64,000 nucleotides of DNA from Plecoglossus altivelis (taxonomy: Eukaryota; Chordata; Actinopteri; Osmeriformes; Plecoglossidae): contig BROE01000025.1 in assembly GCA_036571765.1 (NCBI GenBank), positions 1,561,522 through 1,625,521 of the forward strand, written 5' to 3'. The first letter of the stretch is position 1. Every line of letters starts with the position of its first letter. Position numbers and translations under genes: made by a program. The notes under the pieces are model-generated. The model was given only the letters and a program-made list of their open reading frames with translations. It was not told the origin of the DNA and searched no databases. Positions 38,000 through 50,211 of the stretch are shown here, in pieces.

Positions 38000-40245
38000 C
38001 GCCCAGCTTGAGCCTGCCAGGTACGTGGTGAGAAGCTAGAAAGCATACCTTGGGCCCCCCAGGCGAGGGGAGTCTGTCCTCTCCAGGGCGCTGATGAAGG
38101 AGACCTTCTGGTGGGTGTAGGAGGGGGAGCGGGGCATGGCGGGGGACTGGTGGGGCTGGTGGGCCGGGGAGCGGTAGGGGGGCTCAGGGCCTCGGCCGCT
38201 GCTGCTGCTGTGCTCCGTGTGGAGGGAGGTGGAGGAAGTCCTGGGGGCACGGCCCAGCGTGGAGCCGGCCGAGCGCAGCACAGGGGTCCGCTGCCCGTAG
38301 CCCACCAAGCCCACCCCCATCAGGTTGTCCCGGGACCCCCCATAGGCTGGAGGCGTTGGGCCTCTGGAGCCGGGGCCTCCGGCTGGGTAGCAGGGGCCCT
38401 GGGGAAGGCTGTACCCTCCTGGGCTGTCGAACATACCCGAGTCTGAGGTGTAGGCCTGGGCCTGGGAACGCCCTCGGAGCACTTGCAGCTTCTCTCTCTC
38501 CTCCATCTGCTTCCTCTCCTGGATGGAGGCCATGATGGTCTTGGAGAGGTTGTCGTAGCGCACGGGGGAGGGGTCCCTGGGGTGGGGGGACTGTCTGCCC
38601 AGCCCTCTGGCAGTCAGCACAGGGCTGTAGGAGGGAGGCAGCTGCCTCTGCAGTTCAGGCCCCCGGATGTGGCTCATTTTGGTGGGCAGGTAGGGTGAGT
38701 GGAAACCCATGGAGGGCATCCCTGGGTGGGTCACACAGTCGGTGGCGGTGCTGGCGGTGCCCGGGGAGAGGCTGGGGGCCAGGAGGCTGTCGTAGGAGAG
38801 GCTGCCGTTGCGGTTGGACATGGTGTTGGGGGAGAAGACGCTCTTGTAGGGGGTGAAGGGGACGGCGTCTGGCTGGAGAGGGGGGAGCTGACCCTTCCCG
38901 CCCCCCCGGCGGTGAGACTGCTTCAGGCTGAGGGAGCGCGAGGTGGTGGGATAGGAGTCCAGCTGGAGGGGAGAGGACTGGAAGGTGCGGTGGAGTGGCG
39001 CGTGGCGGTAGTCGGGCAAGTCCAGGTTGGGCTCCGAGCGGTAGTCGTGACCTCGGGTGCTGCCCTCCTCCAAGATGGCCGACGTCCTGCAGTTGTCAGG
39101 CATCAGGATCTAACAGGCACACCCGAGACATGTCATTTTGGACAACATCCTCTTCCTCTTACAACCCATCTCTTGTATAGTGGCTTTTGACACTTTTTAC
39201 ACATAATCTATATCAAAATGACATCCTCATTTCATTGCATAGCAATTCCTATGTACCTACAATGTTGTATTGCTACAAAAGGTACATGGTAGACAATGTA
39301 ACCTTAACATAAAGTGTTGGTGAATTATTGAATAGAAAACAGAAGGCCTGTAGTTCTGACCTTCTCGTCCGCGGCGTGGTAGTGAACTTTAGGGATGGTG
39401 CCAAAAGAGGGGCGATACTTGTACATGGCTGGGGTGGAGGGGTGGGTCTTACCGGATGGAGAACTTTCTAGAAGGAGAAGAGAGAGTGCGGAATCATGGC
39501 ACCACACCAGACCAACACAGCTGTTATCCTGTCAGCCAAATTCTTAAGAGATGTCTTAGAGATGTTCGAAAGAGGAATTCTGAATTCCATGAACAACACT
39601 AATTACTATCCACATGGGTTTGATTAGCCATTAATTTCCCCTTGAGCGTGAATGTGCTGGGAAATGAAAAATGGTTTTAAGGAAGGTGCTTTCATTCACG
39701 ACAGACGCTTAATCACTTGTCACCACTAGGGGGCAGCAGTGTATCAGGGGGTGCACACGCTGTGAAGAAACGCAAGCAGCCCCTGACATTATGCACCAAG
39801 GCAACCGGCTGACTGTAGAAGGTGTGTGGAGATTTGTTTTCATATCAGTCTGCTTAACAGAGAGATAGATCACGGTGAGTCCTGTGGAAATTGCCTCGGT
39901 GCAACCGAACACAACCCCCTCTCAATAGCTCAAGGCGATTAAGCCCAACCAGGCAGTCGTTCAGATGAATTAAGCAGGGTCAGATGAACATCCATCCTCC
40001 TCTGTCCGAACCCTTAGCCAAAGCCAACTTCCACCCCAGTACTGTATCTGGTATTCACTTCACTTACGCGCTCCCCCCCTCCCTCTCCACACCCCGCCCC
40101 TACCACAAGTGGGTCTGATTCTCTGTCCTGGTCTCCCTGAAGAACAGCCAGAGAAATAACAAGACAGGCAAGCAGACAGGCAGACAGACAGACAGACAGA
40201 CAGGCAGGCAGGCAGGCAGGCAGGCAGACAGACAGGCAGACAGGC

Positions 40246-40278
<33 letters not shown>

Positions 40279-41318
40279 TACAGACATACAGACAGACAGA
40301 CCCATGACTTGCCTTCACTGGAGGTGAGCTGGTTCTTCAGCTGGTTGTAGCGGTCTGCCTTGGGGGGCAGTGGGGGCTGCTGGGGCTCCTTGTCCTCCAG
40401 GCCATCCAGGCTGATCTTAGACTGAAGAGGAGGAGGAGGAGGAGGAGGAGGGTTGAAACGCTTGTCTTTCAGAGAGGGACACAGCCGTCGCAGGGAGCGC
40501 CGTGGGAAACCAAGAGCCCAAGCTTACCTTGGAGCGGATGATGGTGCTTCCATGGATACCGTTGCCGCTGACCTTGATGGTGACCAGTCTGTCGGAGAGA
40601 TCGGGTCTGAGGAAGGGGGGCTGCACGGTGACGGGGGGCTTCTTACGGGGGTCCACTGTGTACCTGGGGAGAAGAGGGAGGGGGCATGGACCACTGATGA
40701 CCCCCTTTGTGGAAATATCTGAGAGCTGCATTCAAGAACCACATCTGCCCATCTAGTTCAGTCCATGTATGGCTACAGTGTAAAGTGTGCGCTGATGTTT
40801 CCCTGGGGGCTGTTGAAGGGGCCCCGGGGGGCCCACGTCTTAGGTATGACAGAGCGTGAAGACTTCTGTCTGTGCTCAGATTTCCTTTAGCTGTTGTTCA
40901 GTAAAGTGATTAAATTCTCCCCACCATCTGCCTTTCCCAAGGGGATTGTGCTGCAACCAGGCAGAACTGGACTACACCCCCCTCCCTCTCCCCTCCATAC
41001 ACACAAACACACACAGCTATTAGTTGAACTCTACTCCATTTCATTAGGATACATGTTTAGCACAGTCCAGACTCTTTGGTGTCTAAAGTTCCTCTAAGAC
41101 AGCGTTGTGACCCCAGTGTGACCCCCCCTCCCAACTTCACACCCCCACACCCTCACCAAGGGAACCATCATTACCTGGGAGCCAGAGGACTGCACAAGAC
41201 ATACTTCACGTTGCCACAGCAACCCCTTGTGAAGGGATTTACTCCTCCGCGGAACTTGCCCGTCACCTGTGGAACATAAGAGGGTGGTTAGAGTGGGCAG
41301 GACAGACGTGCACACACG

Positions 41319-41355
<37 letters not shown>

Positions 41356-42892
41356 ATGCGCACACACACACGCACACACACACACGCACAGAGCTACTGT
41401 TACTCATACTGATGAGGCAAGCGCGACCAGGCCGAACGTCCCACTATATATAACCACATACATTGATGTATTACGGGAATGGGATTTCAGGCAGGCTGAC
41501 AGAGATACAGTTAGACATCACCGTTTGTACCACAGAGTATATTCGTGTGTATATAAATGTATATGTGTATATTGTGTGTGGATGTGTGTGTGAGTGTGGA
41601 CTGTCACCTGCTCGTTGGTGGTGCGACCCCTGGCCACCAGCACCATGTGGAAGCCGGTGAGGCCCATGACCGGATGAGAAGGCCCGGCACGCACATTCAC
41701 ACCAGCCTCGACAGCGACGGTCAAGGACCCAACAGCCTTGCTGCCAAACCTCCTCTCCATCCTACCCACGCCTCCGCCCCCCCCCTACACCACACACACA
41801 CCACACCAACAACGCAGTAGCCAACACAACACACCACACACCACACGCACACGACCACATGGGACCTACTTTTCGAGCGACTCTCCCCTCCTGAAAACAG
41901 AGGCCGAGTAGCCGAGGGCGGAAGGATACGTGACGGTGGTGTGCAACGTGCCCAGCTGGTCGGCGTGATGCAGCAGGAACAGCAGTCCGAAGGCGAACAC
42001 GCCCACCATGTGCACGCTGAGGGAGAGCAGGAAGAGGAAGAAGTAGCGGTAGTTCCGCCGACCGATGCAGTTGTTGACCCAGGGGCAGTGGTGGTCAAAG
42101 TCCTTGCAGAAAGAGAGAGAGGGGGGGAGAGTCAGCCACTTGGAGTCACGACGCCGACGCCGAAATCTCACAGCCCTGATTCGAAAGGCTGAGAGCCTTC
42201 TGCTCGCAACGCAGACAATTACTCTGTCGGGGGAAGACTTCTGACGAGAACGACTGGTAGAATGTGTTCTGCGGTCGGGCGTCATGAATTACCCAGTACC
42301 AGCAGCGTTAGAAAAGGAGAGGAAAACGTCTCAATGGCTCTACATCAAAGCGCTGCTTGACCTCCGTAACAGCCAGAGCGGAGAGGGAACATGAAAGATG
42401 GCAGATGCGGTAGCTAGTTATCCTGGGAGAGCGTTATCGCTAGACGACTGCCAGCACGTACACGGACGTCCGAGACGCGTACGTGTTGCGGAAAAAGGTT
42501 CAACGCAGCGCTGGGAAACAGTTTGCTACGAGGCCCTTTTTGTACTTTGTCTTGATTGATGTCTGCGTGTGCGTGTGTGTGTGTGTGTGTGTCTGCGAGT
42601 GCGTGCGTGTGTGTCTGCGTGTGCGTGCGTGCGTGTGCACGTGCGTGTGTGTCTGCATGTGCGTGCGTGTGTGTGTGTCTGCGTGTGTGTGTGTGCGTGC
42701 GTGCGTGTCCGTGGCGTGGCGCGCGTGGCGTTACCTCCACGCAGTTGTCGCACACGCTGCAGTGGGAGCAGCGCGGGGGGCGGTAGAAGTGACAGGTGGC
42801 GCACCACTTCATGCGGACCTGGATGCCTTTGATCTCCACGTTCTTGTAGAGGGGCGCCCGGAAGTCGTCGTCCTTGTCCTCGTCCTCGTCCG
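37230..42892 (-). CDS. zdhhc8: ZDHHC8, palmitoyltransferase, exons 3 to 11 (5' exons not found)
   Basis: Minus-strand coding exons: 42892-42735, 42102-41930, about 41715-41608 (5' edge unresolved, damaged), 41266-41175, 40663-40528, 40421-40313, 39467-39361, 39109-38049, 37386-37230. Junctions close in phase apart from the damaged exon. Exon 3 carries the cysteine-rich domain (KWCATCHFYRPPRCSHCSVC) and exon 4 the catalytic DHHC in DFDHHCPWVNNCIGRRNYRY followed by TM3. Next come [30 protein letters not shown] and a long disordered tail with NRNGSLSYDSLL and SPVRYDNLSKTIMASIQERK, ending GVGGTTYEISV, a PDZ-type C terminus. ZDHHC8 S-acylates membrane and synaptic proteins from Golgi and other membranes; human ZDHHC8 lies in the 22q11.2 deletion. 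TM1 and TM2 (exons 1-2) were not found in the remaining 21 kb. Confidence 0.94.
37946..37998. repeat. (CA)n microsatellite, last zdhhc8 intron
   Basis: CA run with a few CG interruptions lies 50 bases past the donor of the large exon (38049). Confidence 0.9.
40163..40300. repeat. (CAGA)n/(CAGG)n tetranucleotide repeat
   Basis: About 135 bases of CAGA with blocks of CAGG lie 12 bases past the zdhhc8 exon 8 donor in a GC-AG intron. The array makes spurious long ORFs. Confidence 0.95.
40311..40312 (-). other. zdhhc8: GC splice donor of zdhhc8 intron 8
   Basis: Reading the minus strand, exon 8 ends AGTGAAG and the intron opens GCAAGT. The join GAAG to exon 9 (AAAGTTCTCC) restores E-S-S in frame, and no GT fits. 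AAG|GCAAGT is the strong consensus for the minor GC-AG class. Confidence 0.85.
41319..41391. repeat. (CA)n microsatellite, zdhhc8 intron 5
   Basis: CA run broken by CG and TTATG, between the exons coding NEQ and VTGKF. Confidence 0.9.
41608..41761 (-). other. zdhhc8: zdhhc8 exon 5 with damaged TM4 coding segment
   Basis: The 3' part ([19 protein letters not shown]) is perfect. The upstream part should encode MAVMCVAGLFFIPV, but the matching bases read GTCGCTGTC, a 13-base insertion, then ATGTGCGTG, CCGGGCCTTCTCATC and CGGTCATG with single-base and codon losses. A longer 154-base exon starting at 41761 after GTGGGTAG would be open and in phase, but would replace the transmembrane segment by a polar stretch (about RAGPSHP), which is unlikely for the family. 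Confidence 0.6.
42558..42715. repeat. (GTGTGC)n-type repeat next to zdhhc8 exon 3
   Basis: GT/GC-rich simple repeat lies at the donor side of exon 3 (42735). A related array of ACGCACAG units occupies 42903-42978 at the acceptor side, so exon 3 is boxed in by simple repeats. Confidence 0.9.
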
Positions 42893-43792
42893 CTGTCCCG
42901 GAGAGACACACAGACACACACACAGACGCACGCACAGACGCACGCACAGACGCACGCACAGACGCACGCACACAGACACAAAGTACAAAGATGAGCGCGC
43001 GCGCAGACAGAACGCATAAGCAGGCAGAGATCTGATTTATGATTGCACTTGACAGAGACAACAGGAGGCAGTGCTACATTAAGCTGGTCTCCACGGCTCG
43101 CTGTCTGGTCTCAGTACAAACAAGTTCAACGGCAATCCGTTTGATGGGAGAGACTTTGCGCCCCGTGACATGAAAACTGTCATTAAGCTGAAAAGTAACG
43201 GACTCCAACGCAGGTTTCCAAGGGTCTTTAGTCCGTTTTCGTTTGAAGGTATTCGCGATTATATCTTGTTCTCAAAGCCGTCTATGCGCAGAGCGCTCGT
43301 CTCTGGAGGGTCTCGCTCAAGAAGCAACGGTTCGCCCGTGACATGTCTGACCTCGGTACCACGCCAGAGAGACAGAAGAACACGTACGTACGCTCGTACT
43401 ACATTCTGGCTCCCCCTAAAAAGGCTGGAGTCTCTCTTATTACAGGCTGTCAGTCTTTCAGACTCTTCAAATAGATCTCCCTGGCAAACTGGCTGAAACA
43501 TCAAATGGGAACACTGTTCTACTCTTTCCTACCGTGGCTTCCATTGGTTTTTTGGAACGAGTCCACAGCAGAAGAAACTGTGCCGCAGCCAAAACACATC
43601 AAAGGTGCTGCACCCAAAAATAAGACTACACGTCCCATAATGGCTGCAGCAAGTACTGAGCGATTAGACAAAGCAGTTGGGTCGTTGATGAAGCTAATGA
43701 CTGAAGGGATTTGTAGTTCCGTCCCACACATTCTATTGTGGAGGCCGGGTGGAATTACACAAGACAGCCCAGACCCAAGCAAGAGATGGCCT

Positions 43793-43850
43793 CTTTCTCT
43801 CTCTCTCTCTCTCTCTCTCCTTTCTCTCCCTCTCCCTCTCTTTGCCTCTT
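43793..43850. repeat. (CT)n microsatellite
   Basis: CT run with CTTTC and CCCT interruptions in the presumed zdhhc8 5' intron. Confidence 0.85.
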
Positions 43851-45887
43851 TCTCATCATCATAAACAGTGGAGATAGAGGCCACCCTGGAGCGCGGCTCC
43901 CTCAGTGAGATCCGATCCCGACCGCCTGCGCGTTGAGCATTATCGCCTCTTTATGGGAAGGAAGCACATCCTTAAGACAGGTGCTTATCATTTAACAAGC
44001 TCATTACAACCATCAGGTGCAAATGGGGCCCCGTGCAATAATCGTTAGTGCAACCACACAGACCAAAGGGAGAGTGAAGGGGGGGGGGGGGCAAGTTGCA
44101 CAATCAGAAGAGACACCATCTGCCAGGGCAGAGTCATCTAACTGGGGACAACATACTGCTTCCTCTCTCCTTATAGATGACGGATGACTGGTGGTTGTTG
44201 TGGAGGCTCTGCCCGTGGAGGCTGCTTGTCAGGCCTGTAGATCAAGGGGAGCCTGGGGGTTGGTTATTAACTTGAACAGGTTGTCTGGGGAGCTGAGGGG
44301 AAGGGGGGGGCGGCTGCCATGGGGGTCTAGGGGAAGGGGAAGAGAACAGTGGGCCTGGGCCCCCTTCTATGACTACAGGCACTACGTGCGCTTACGTGTG
44401 CTGATGAGAGTCCAGAGTAGGCCATTCAAGTGTTGCTACAGGAGTCGCGGTGACGAGGCGTGGTAGGATGAGAGACTGGATCGCAGGGGAAGGGACGGCG
44501 TCTGGTGCGTCTCATGAAAGATGCCCCATGCTGGGCAAGTTGTGGTCGCAGCATAGAGTAGGTAGAATAGGACGAAGGCCATGTGTAGAGAGGCTACTGC
44601 CAGGGTGTGAAAGATCGCCTTCGCTCAGCCAGGGTACACCTGGCAACTCGAGAACTAACAGAGGAGAGAGAACAGGATGAGATGGGAGACCACGCCGTAA
44701 TGAGAGAAGGACTTTTTTCACAACCAGCGTTATCCTGCAAACCGTAAGTTGCATCTCGCAGCACATGGGATGGTGGGGGGCGGAAGAAGACCCAATAAAT
44801 CACTACTGGGCCTTGTGGCTTGCTGGGGTGTAAAAGACCGTGCTCTACATTTCGGAAGATGAGTGTCGGGGAGAAAAAGGGAGGGGTGAGGGAATGGAGG
44901 AGGGGTGAGGTGGAGCGGGCCGGCCGGGGGGAGGGGAGCAAGAGGGTGCTCAGTGCAGTGCGGCGCAGACGAATCGGGGGGGAAACGAGAGAGGGTAATC
45001 GGCTCTCTATAATGGATGGCCACTAAAGACAATCCGCAGAGATAAGGTGTCCTCTTCATCCATCCCAACACGTCACTCTCACACATCACAGCATGGTGTC
45101 TGTCCACATTATCAGGTGTTTGGGGAAATAGTACGCAGAACACACTGAGCCAATCTAACACACCCCTGCTCTCCATTCAGAGCACCTCCACTGCACACAG
45201 TCAGCAAAGCATGGGGACGCGGCCAGCATCTTTAATCTTGCTTAAACTGGGGGAGGAAGGGGGGGGGGGAAGCAAACCTGGCAACAAAATAAAATGAAAG
45301 AATTTCATGCCGGCTAGGATGGAGAGTAGAAGCATCGGCTCTCTAGAGCTCAGACACGAACGACGGGAGAATCGTGCACAGGCGTAACAGCGGCGGAGCA
45401 ACGACCCAAGGACAAGGCTGTGCTCGGGCCCGCGATCGCTGGGGTCAATGGCGATGTAGGGCAGAAATGTTTCCTGGAATCACGAAGGCTGTGCCAAGCA
45501 TGTGAAGATGGCTGAGCAGCCCCCCCCCACCCCTCCCCCCCACCCCCCAAAGAATCAACCAGATAGAAACATCAATACATAGCTGTCATAAGGGGGCCGG
45601 GATTCCACAAATGTTTTAATTGAATACAGATAACCGTTAAGCGGTAAACATGATCGTTCGAGCTGTTTGAGATGTAAAATATTCAACTGCTGGAGCGCAT
45701 GAAAACCAAGATTAGTATTGTATCATTTAATCTCTTATTAATCTCGCCGATTGTCAAAACATGATGTGAGAATATGTGCCTTGGCGTCGATAGGCTCTGT
45801 GATGAGATTTATAAACAGTCTTCAGGTTGCAGTTTCTACAAGCCTCCCTACCTGCATAGTGTGCCTCTTCACATCTGACAGTTACTG

Positions 45888-45890
<3 letters not shown>

Positions 45891-45937
<47 letters not shown>

Positions 45938-45943
45938 GCACAC
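45891..45943. repeat. (CA)n microsatellite
   Basis: CA run of about 50 bases ending in CGCACGCACA. Confidence 0.9.
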
Positions 45944-46544
45944 ATTTTAACACCCTGGCCTATTTCCTGGAATCTGTTCACACCAGATCATTCCTGCTCT
46001 GTCCATTCCTCTCCCATCCTCGCCAGCCTCCCTCGCCCTCTTCCATAATTCAGCGTGGAAGCGGTGAGGAGTGGAGCGGGCGTGCAACAAGCCTCAGGGT
46101 GTCCACGCACAGTCCGCAGCCTCAGCTTAGAACACTGCCTGGTGACCAGGGAGCTGGGAGAACCTCCATTACTGTCCAGAGCATCCCCACCAGACACACG
46201 GGTGTGGTGTAGGTAGAGAGAGGACTCCCCCCCCTCCTCTCCCCTACGCCCTCCCCTCCGCCCTCCCCCCTGCATGCCTGCGATGCTGCATTCCCTCCTG
46301 GTAACCTCCGAGGTCATCGCGGAGGTATAAAGTGCCAGGAGCGTGACCCCGGGCCAACCTTTGACCTTTTGAAGCACTCCCTCGCAGAAACACAGAGGGC
46401 TGACTGTTCGAGCAAACTGTGGTGTGGGGGACAGGGGGGAAGCGGGGGGGACGGGGACGCGATCATTGTGTCTGGCTCCAGGCAGGGCTGGGGCGAACAG
46501 GCCAGAGGATTGTAAGAGAGGGGAACGCACCATGGCATGGCAAC

Positions 46545-46696
46545 GCCATGCCTGCGAGGCAAGCAGGAAGAGAAGGACCTTGAGCAGGGTTGTGTTGGAG
46601 AGATGCTTTGGGCGTCGCACGCCATGCCTGCGAGGCAGGCAGGGAGAGAAGGACCTTGAGCAGGGTTGTGTTGGAGAGATGCTTTGGGCGTCGTGC
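46545..46696. repeat. Tandem duplication, two copies of 76 bases
   Basis: Copies 46545-46620 and 46621-46696 both begin GCCATGCCTGCGAGGCA and contain GACCTTGAGCAGGGTTG. I count four differences over 76 bases, so the duplication is fairly recent. No coding sense. Confidence 0.95.
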
Positions 46697-47783
46697 ATCT
46701 CACTTCTTCAAACAACATGCCAGTGTTTCTAAGGCTGAGGAGGGTAGAGTCAGCGTCATCCACTAACATCAGGGTTGTTAGTTTAAGATACTGAACCCTG
46801 CATCGCTCCTGATGGCCATCAGTGAGCGTGTGTGAATGAGAGGTAAACACATGCGGGTACTTTGAGTACAGTTCAGGTAGATTAAAAGAAGGCATTCAGG
46901 TGACAAGCGCCATGGAAATGTAGTTCATTTACGGTTAACTCATCCGAACATGGCCGTGACAGGAAGTGATGTCGGAGAGGAGCATCTTCACAGGAGGACA
47001 GTTAATCCATGTCTGTTCCCCGTGACAGAAAAAGCAAGGAATTCGACTGCGCGGATTCACTTCAAAACAACCGATTTCACCCCCTGTCAGAGTCCTGTGT
47101 TTTGCCTACAGAGATAACAGCACACAGGGAGAAGCACAGACCCGTTTGGACTGAAAGAGGCCATTTAGGGAGGACGGGGATTAGACAGTGGGCGGAAAAT
47201 GTGACTGAGAATACATGATTAAAGCCACGGATGATCGTTAATTATGGGAGAAAAACAAATTACCAGCAGGCAATTACCAGTAGCCATTTACAAGTGTGCA
47301 TTTTGCAGTTTACGTAATGATAGTACAGTAAGTAGGGCAGGAAAGTTAGTCAAATGTCAAAAGTTTCGCCCAAAACTCCCCGGGGCAAAGGAAAAATAAC
47401 TCTTGAAGCCAAGCCTAAGAGCAATGACTCAAGAACCCTTCACTTTCTGATCGAGCACTGAAAAGAAAGAAAGGATTGCAATCCCCATGGCGATCAACAC
47501 AGCTACAGTGTTAACACAGCAACTAGGTAACAAAGAGCCCTCTCTCCAATCATCTCGCTGGCCCGACCGGCCAATCAGCATTCAGAACACACAGGCTGGC
47601 AGATCTGCAGACGAGCCGGGGCAGATGAACACCAGACGACACGCTTGAACAGATCAGATGAGAACACGGCGAGGAGAGATGAGGATGTTGGACATTTGAC
47701 GCTGTGTTGAAGAGAGCCCAGAAAAAGCAGCTGGGCCAAGAAGTGGAGATTACAGATAGGAGGCACAGCTCCAAAGGCACACA

Positions 47784-47820
<37 letters not shown>
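47784..47820. repeat. (CA)n microsatellite
   Basis: CA run; another occurs at about 48366-48430, interrupted by ACTACA. Confidence 0.9.
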
Positions 47821-47822
<2 letters not shown>

Positions 47823-48391
47823 CCCATGCGCACGCACTCGCCTTCCCACTCCGCAGGGACACCATGACAACACACAAGCACGCGCACACCCACCCACACT
47901 CACGCCCGCGCACCCTCACCACACGTCAGGTGAGAGGTTGGCGCGGCGCTGAGATCGTGAGCAGAGCGTCTGGATATTTCGACCAGATCTTGTTTGACCC
48001 TGGCTGAGCGTCTTGGCACCGTAGCAATAGCAGCAAGCATGGACCAGCCACACCACCAACACTGGGGTTTGAACACCGGTTTGCGGAGCAGCCGTGTTTC
48101 CAACAAGTCCGAACTGGAGGACAGAAGCACAAAGGAAGAATCCAAAAAACCGAAATTGAAAACAAATTGAGAACACCAGACGTGTGGTTTGAGCTTGGAG
48201 GGGCGTCAGGTATTGGTCTGCTGCAACCGAAGCTCTGTGATTGGGCACGCTTGATGGGAACGAAACGGATTCGAAAACCCCACCACCTCAAAGACTCCAC
48301 AGCTTCATCGTGCAGCCTGGAGGGCAACACACAAACCTGCCTTCCCCCCCCCACCCCACCCAACACAAACACACACACACACACCACACAA

Positions 48392-48431
<40 letters not shown>

Positions 48432-50041
48432 CCCTCATCTCTCATCAAAGCTTCAGCTTTGAAGCTGCTGTTATCCACTGAGCGATAGATTGCCAGGCTC
48501 GCCGGGCTGCAGATCGTCTCTTTGGTCTCAAAACGGAGGGCGATTCCACGCCAAGCTTCTCGCCAGCCGAGCCGCCTCCGCTCGGACGCCGTTGGCCAGA
48601 AGGGCAGGTAGAAACCACGTCGACGGCGGTGGGGAGGAGCCTAGCAGGCTCTGTGTGTGCGCGTGAGATCGAAGGGGGTCGTCGTCATAGCGCTTAGCGC
48701 TTCGCTGCTTCGCTAGCCAGCTCGACTCAAGAGAAGGAGGATATAGACACCGTACCTTCATCAATCTCTCTTCAGGAAGAACCCTTCATGGATTCAGCCC
48801 TGGGTTAATGGGGCAAGACATCCTAAGGTGGATAATTGAGTGTTGGTCTTGGGACAGGCAACAGGACACAACGGCATCTGTCAACGGAAGGCTACTCTTG
48901 TGGTCGATGTAGCTGATGAGAAAGATGCGTACGAACTTCAGATTATACAGACGGCCTACTACAGTTCGGTGCGATTTGAATGGGTGACATCGAAGCAGAA
49001 GTTCCTTTCGAAACTCGGGGGGCCAATCGAAACCTTTCCCCGTGGAAGATTGTTAGATGTCTCCTGGTGAAACCGAGTTCCTCCCCGCTGGACAAACATG
49101 AGACCAGAAGGTCCGACCAAAAGCTGTCGCGTAAAAGGCAATGAGCTGACTTCTATCCAAATATTTTTCCTTCAGATGTTTTGGAGCTGGTTCAAATGCC
49201 TGGAATGTCTGGTAGATAGTGTGAGCGTGTCTGCAACAGGAAGCTGTTGGTGAGGATGCTTGCTACCCAGCTGTGTGAGTATTCATTATACCCACACAGA
49301 GAGATGAGTTCATAGGTGGACGGTTCTGGAATCCATCTCCCTGCGCTCCATCACAATCCCGACTGAGACAAGGCAAAGCCATCGCATTTGCATAATTACA
49401 TAAAAGTCGCATCTGAAACTAAATGAAAAGCTGTGGTTCGCTACTCTTCAAGTAGGATATTTACATTTTAATAACTCAATTTTTGCCCTCTGAGGGGAAT
49501 GCTCTCCTTCCCACGCGATGTTCCTTTCAAATTTCCTTCCGCAGAAAAACAACCTTGGAACAATTTAGTCCTATAGGTCATGATTTCCATCCAACATGAT
49601 TATGGGAGTTACACGACTGTTTGTGTCCTACAGTTGACTATAACGGTTGTCATTTCACCTTGTCACCGTCAGTAGACGGCTATGATTTACGTTTTCCCTT
49701 GCAGGAGGATTTGTGTGTTGCTAAAGTGGGTGTGTGTGTGTGTGTGGTGTGTTTTGGCAGTCTAAGTGCCGTGTTGCCAGCCTTAGTGAGGTCTCAGGAT
49801 CCCCAGAAAGGAGCCGATCCGGAACCCGCCTCCCTAGCCCTAGCCCCCCCCCCCCCCCCGCGCCCCGCCTTTCCCATCCAAAACCCCCAGGTGGACCACG
49901 TCTGAGGAATGAGTCAGACACGATGACCAGAGCAACACAGGGAAGGACATCTACCCCCTGTCCTCCTGAGCCCCTCCCCCCAGCAACATGAGAGGGGGGT
50001 GCGGGAGGCCAATTACTCACAGACTCCAACCACCCCCCCCC

Positions 50042-50211
50042 NNNNNNNNNNNNNNNNNNNNNNNNNNNNNNNNNNNNNNNNNNNNNNNNNNNNNNNNNNN
50101 NNNNNNNNNNNNNNNNNNNNNNNNNNNNNNNNNNNNNNNNNNNNNNNNNNNNNNNNNNNNNNNNNNNNNNNNNNNNNNNNNNNNNNNNNNNNNNNNNNNN
50201 NNNNNNNNNNN
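50042..50211. other. Assembly gap, 170 N
   Basis: A run of N follows a C homopolymer ending at 50041. The gap lies at the left edge of the CpG-dense segment. Confidence 0.99.

Noticed and set aside
38111..39190. Gly/Val-rich + strand ORFs opposite the large zdhhc8 exon
   Set aside because: Antisense shadows of the 1061-base coding exon; composition follows from Pro/Ser-rich codons on the other strand.
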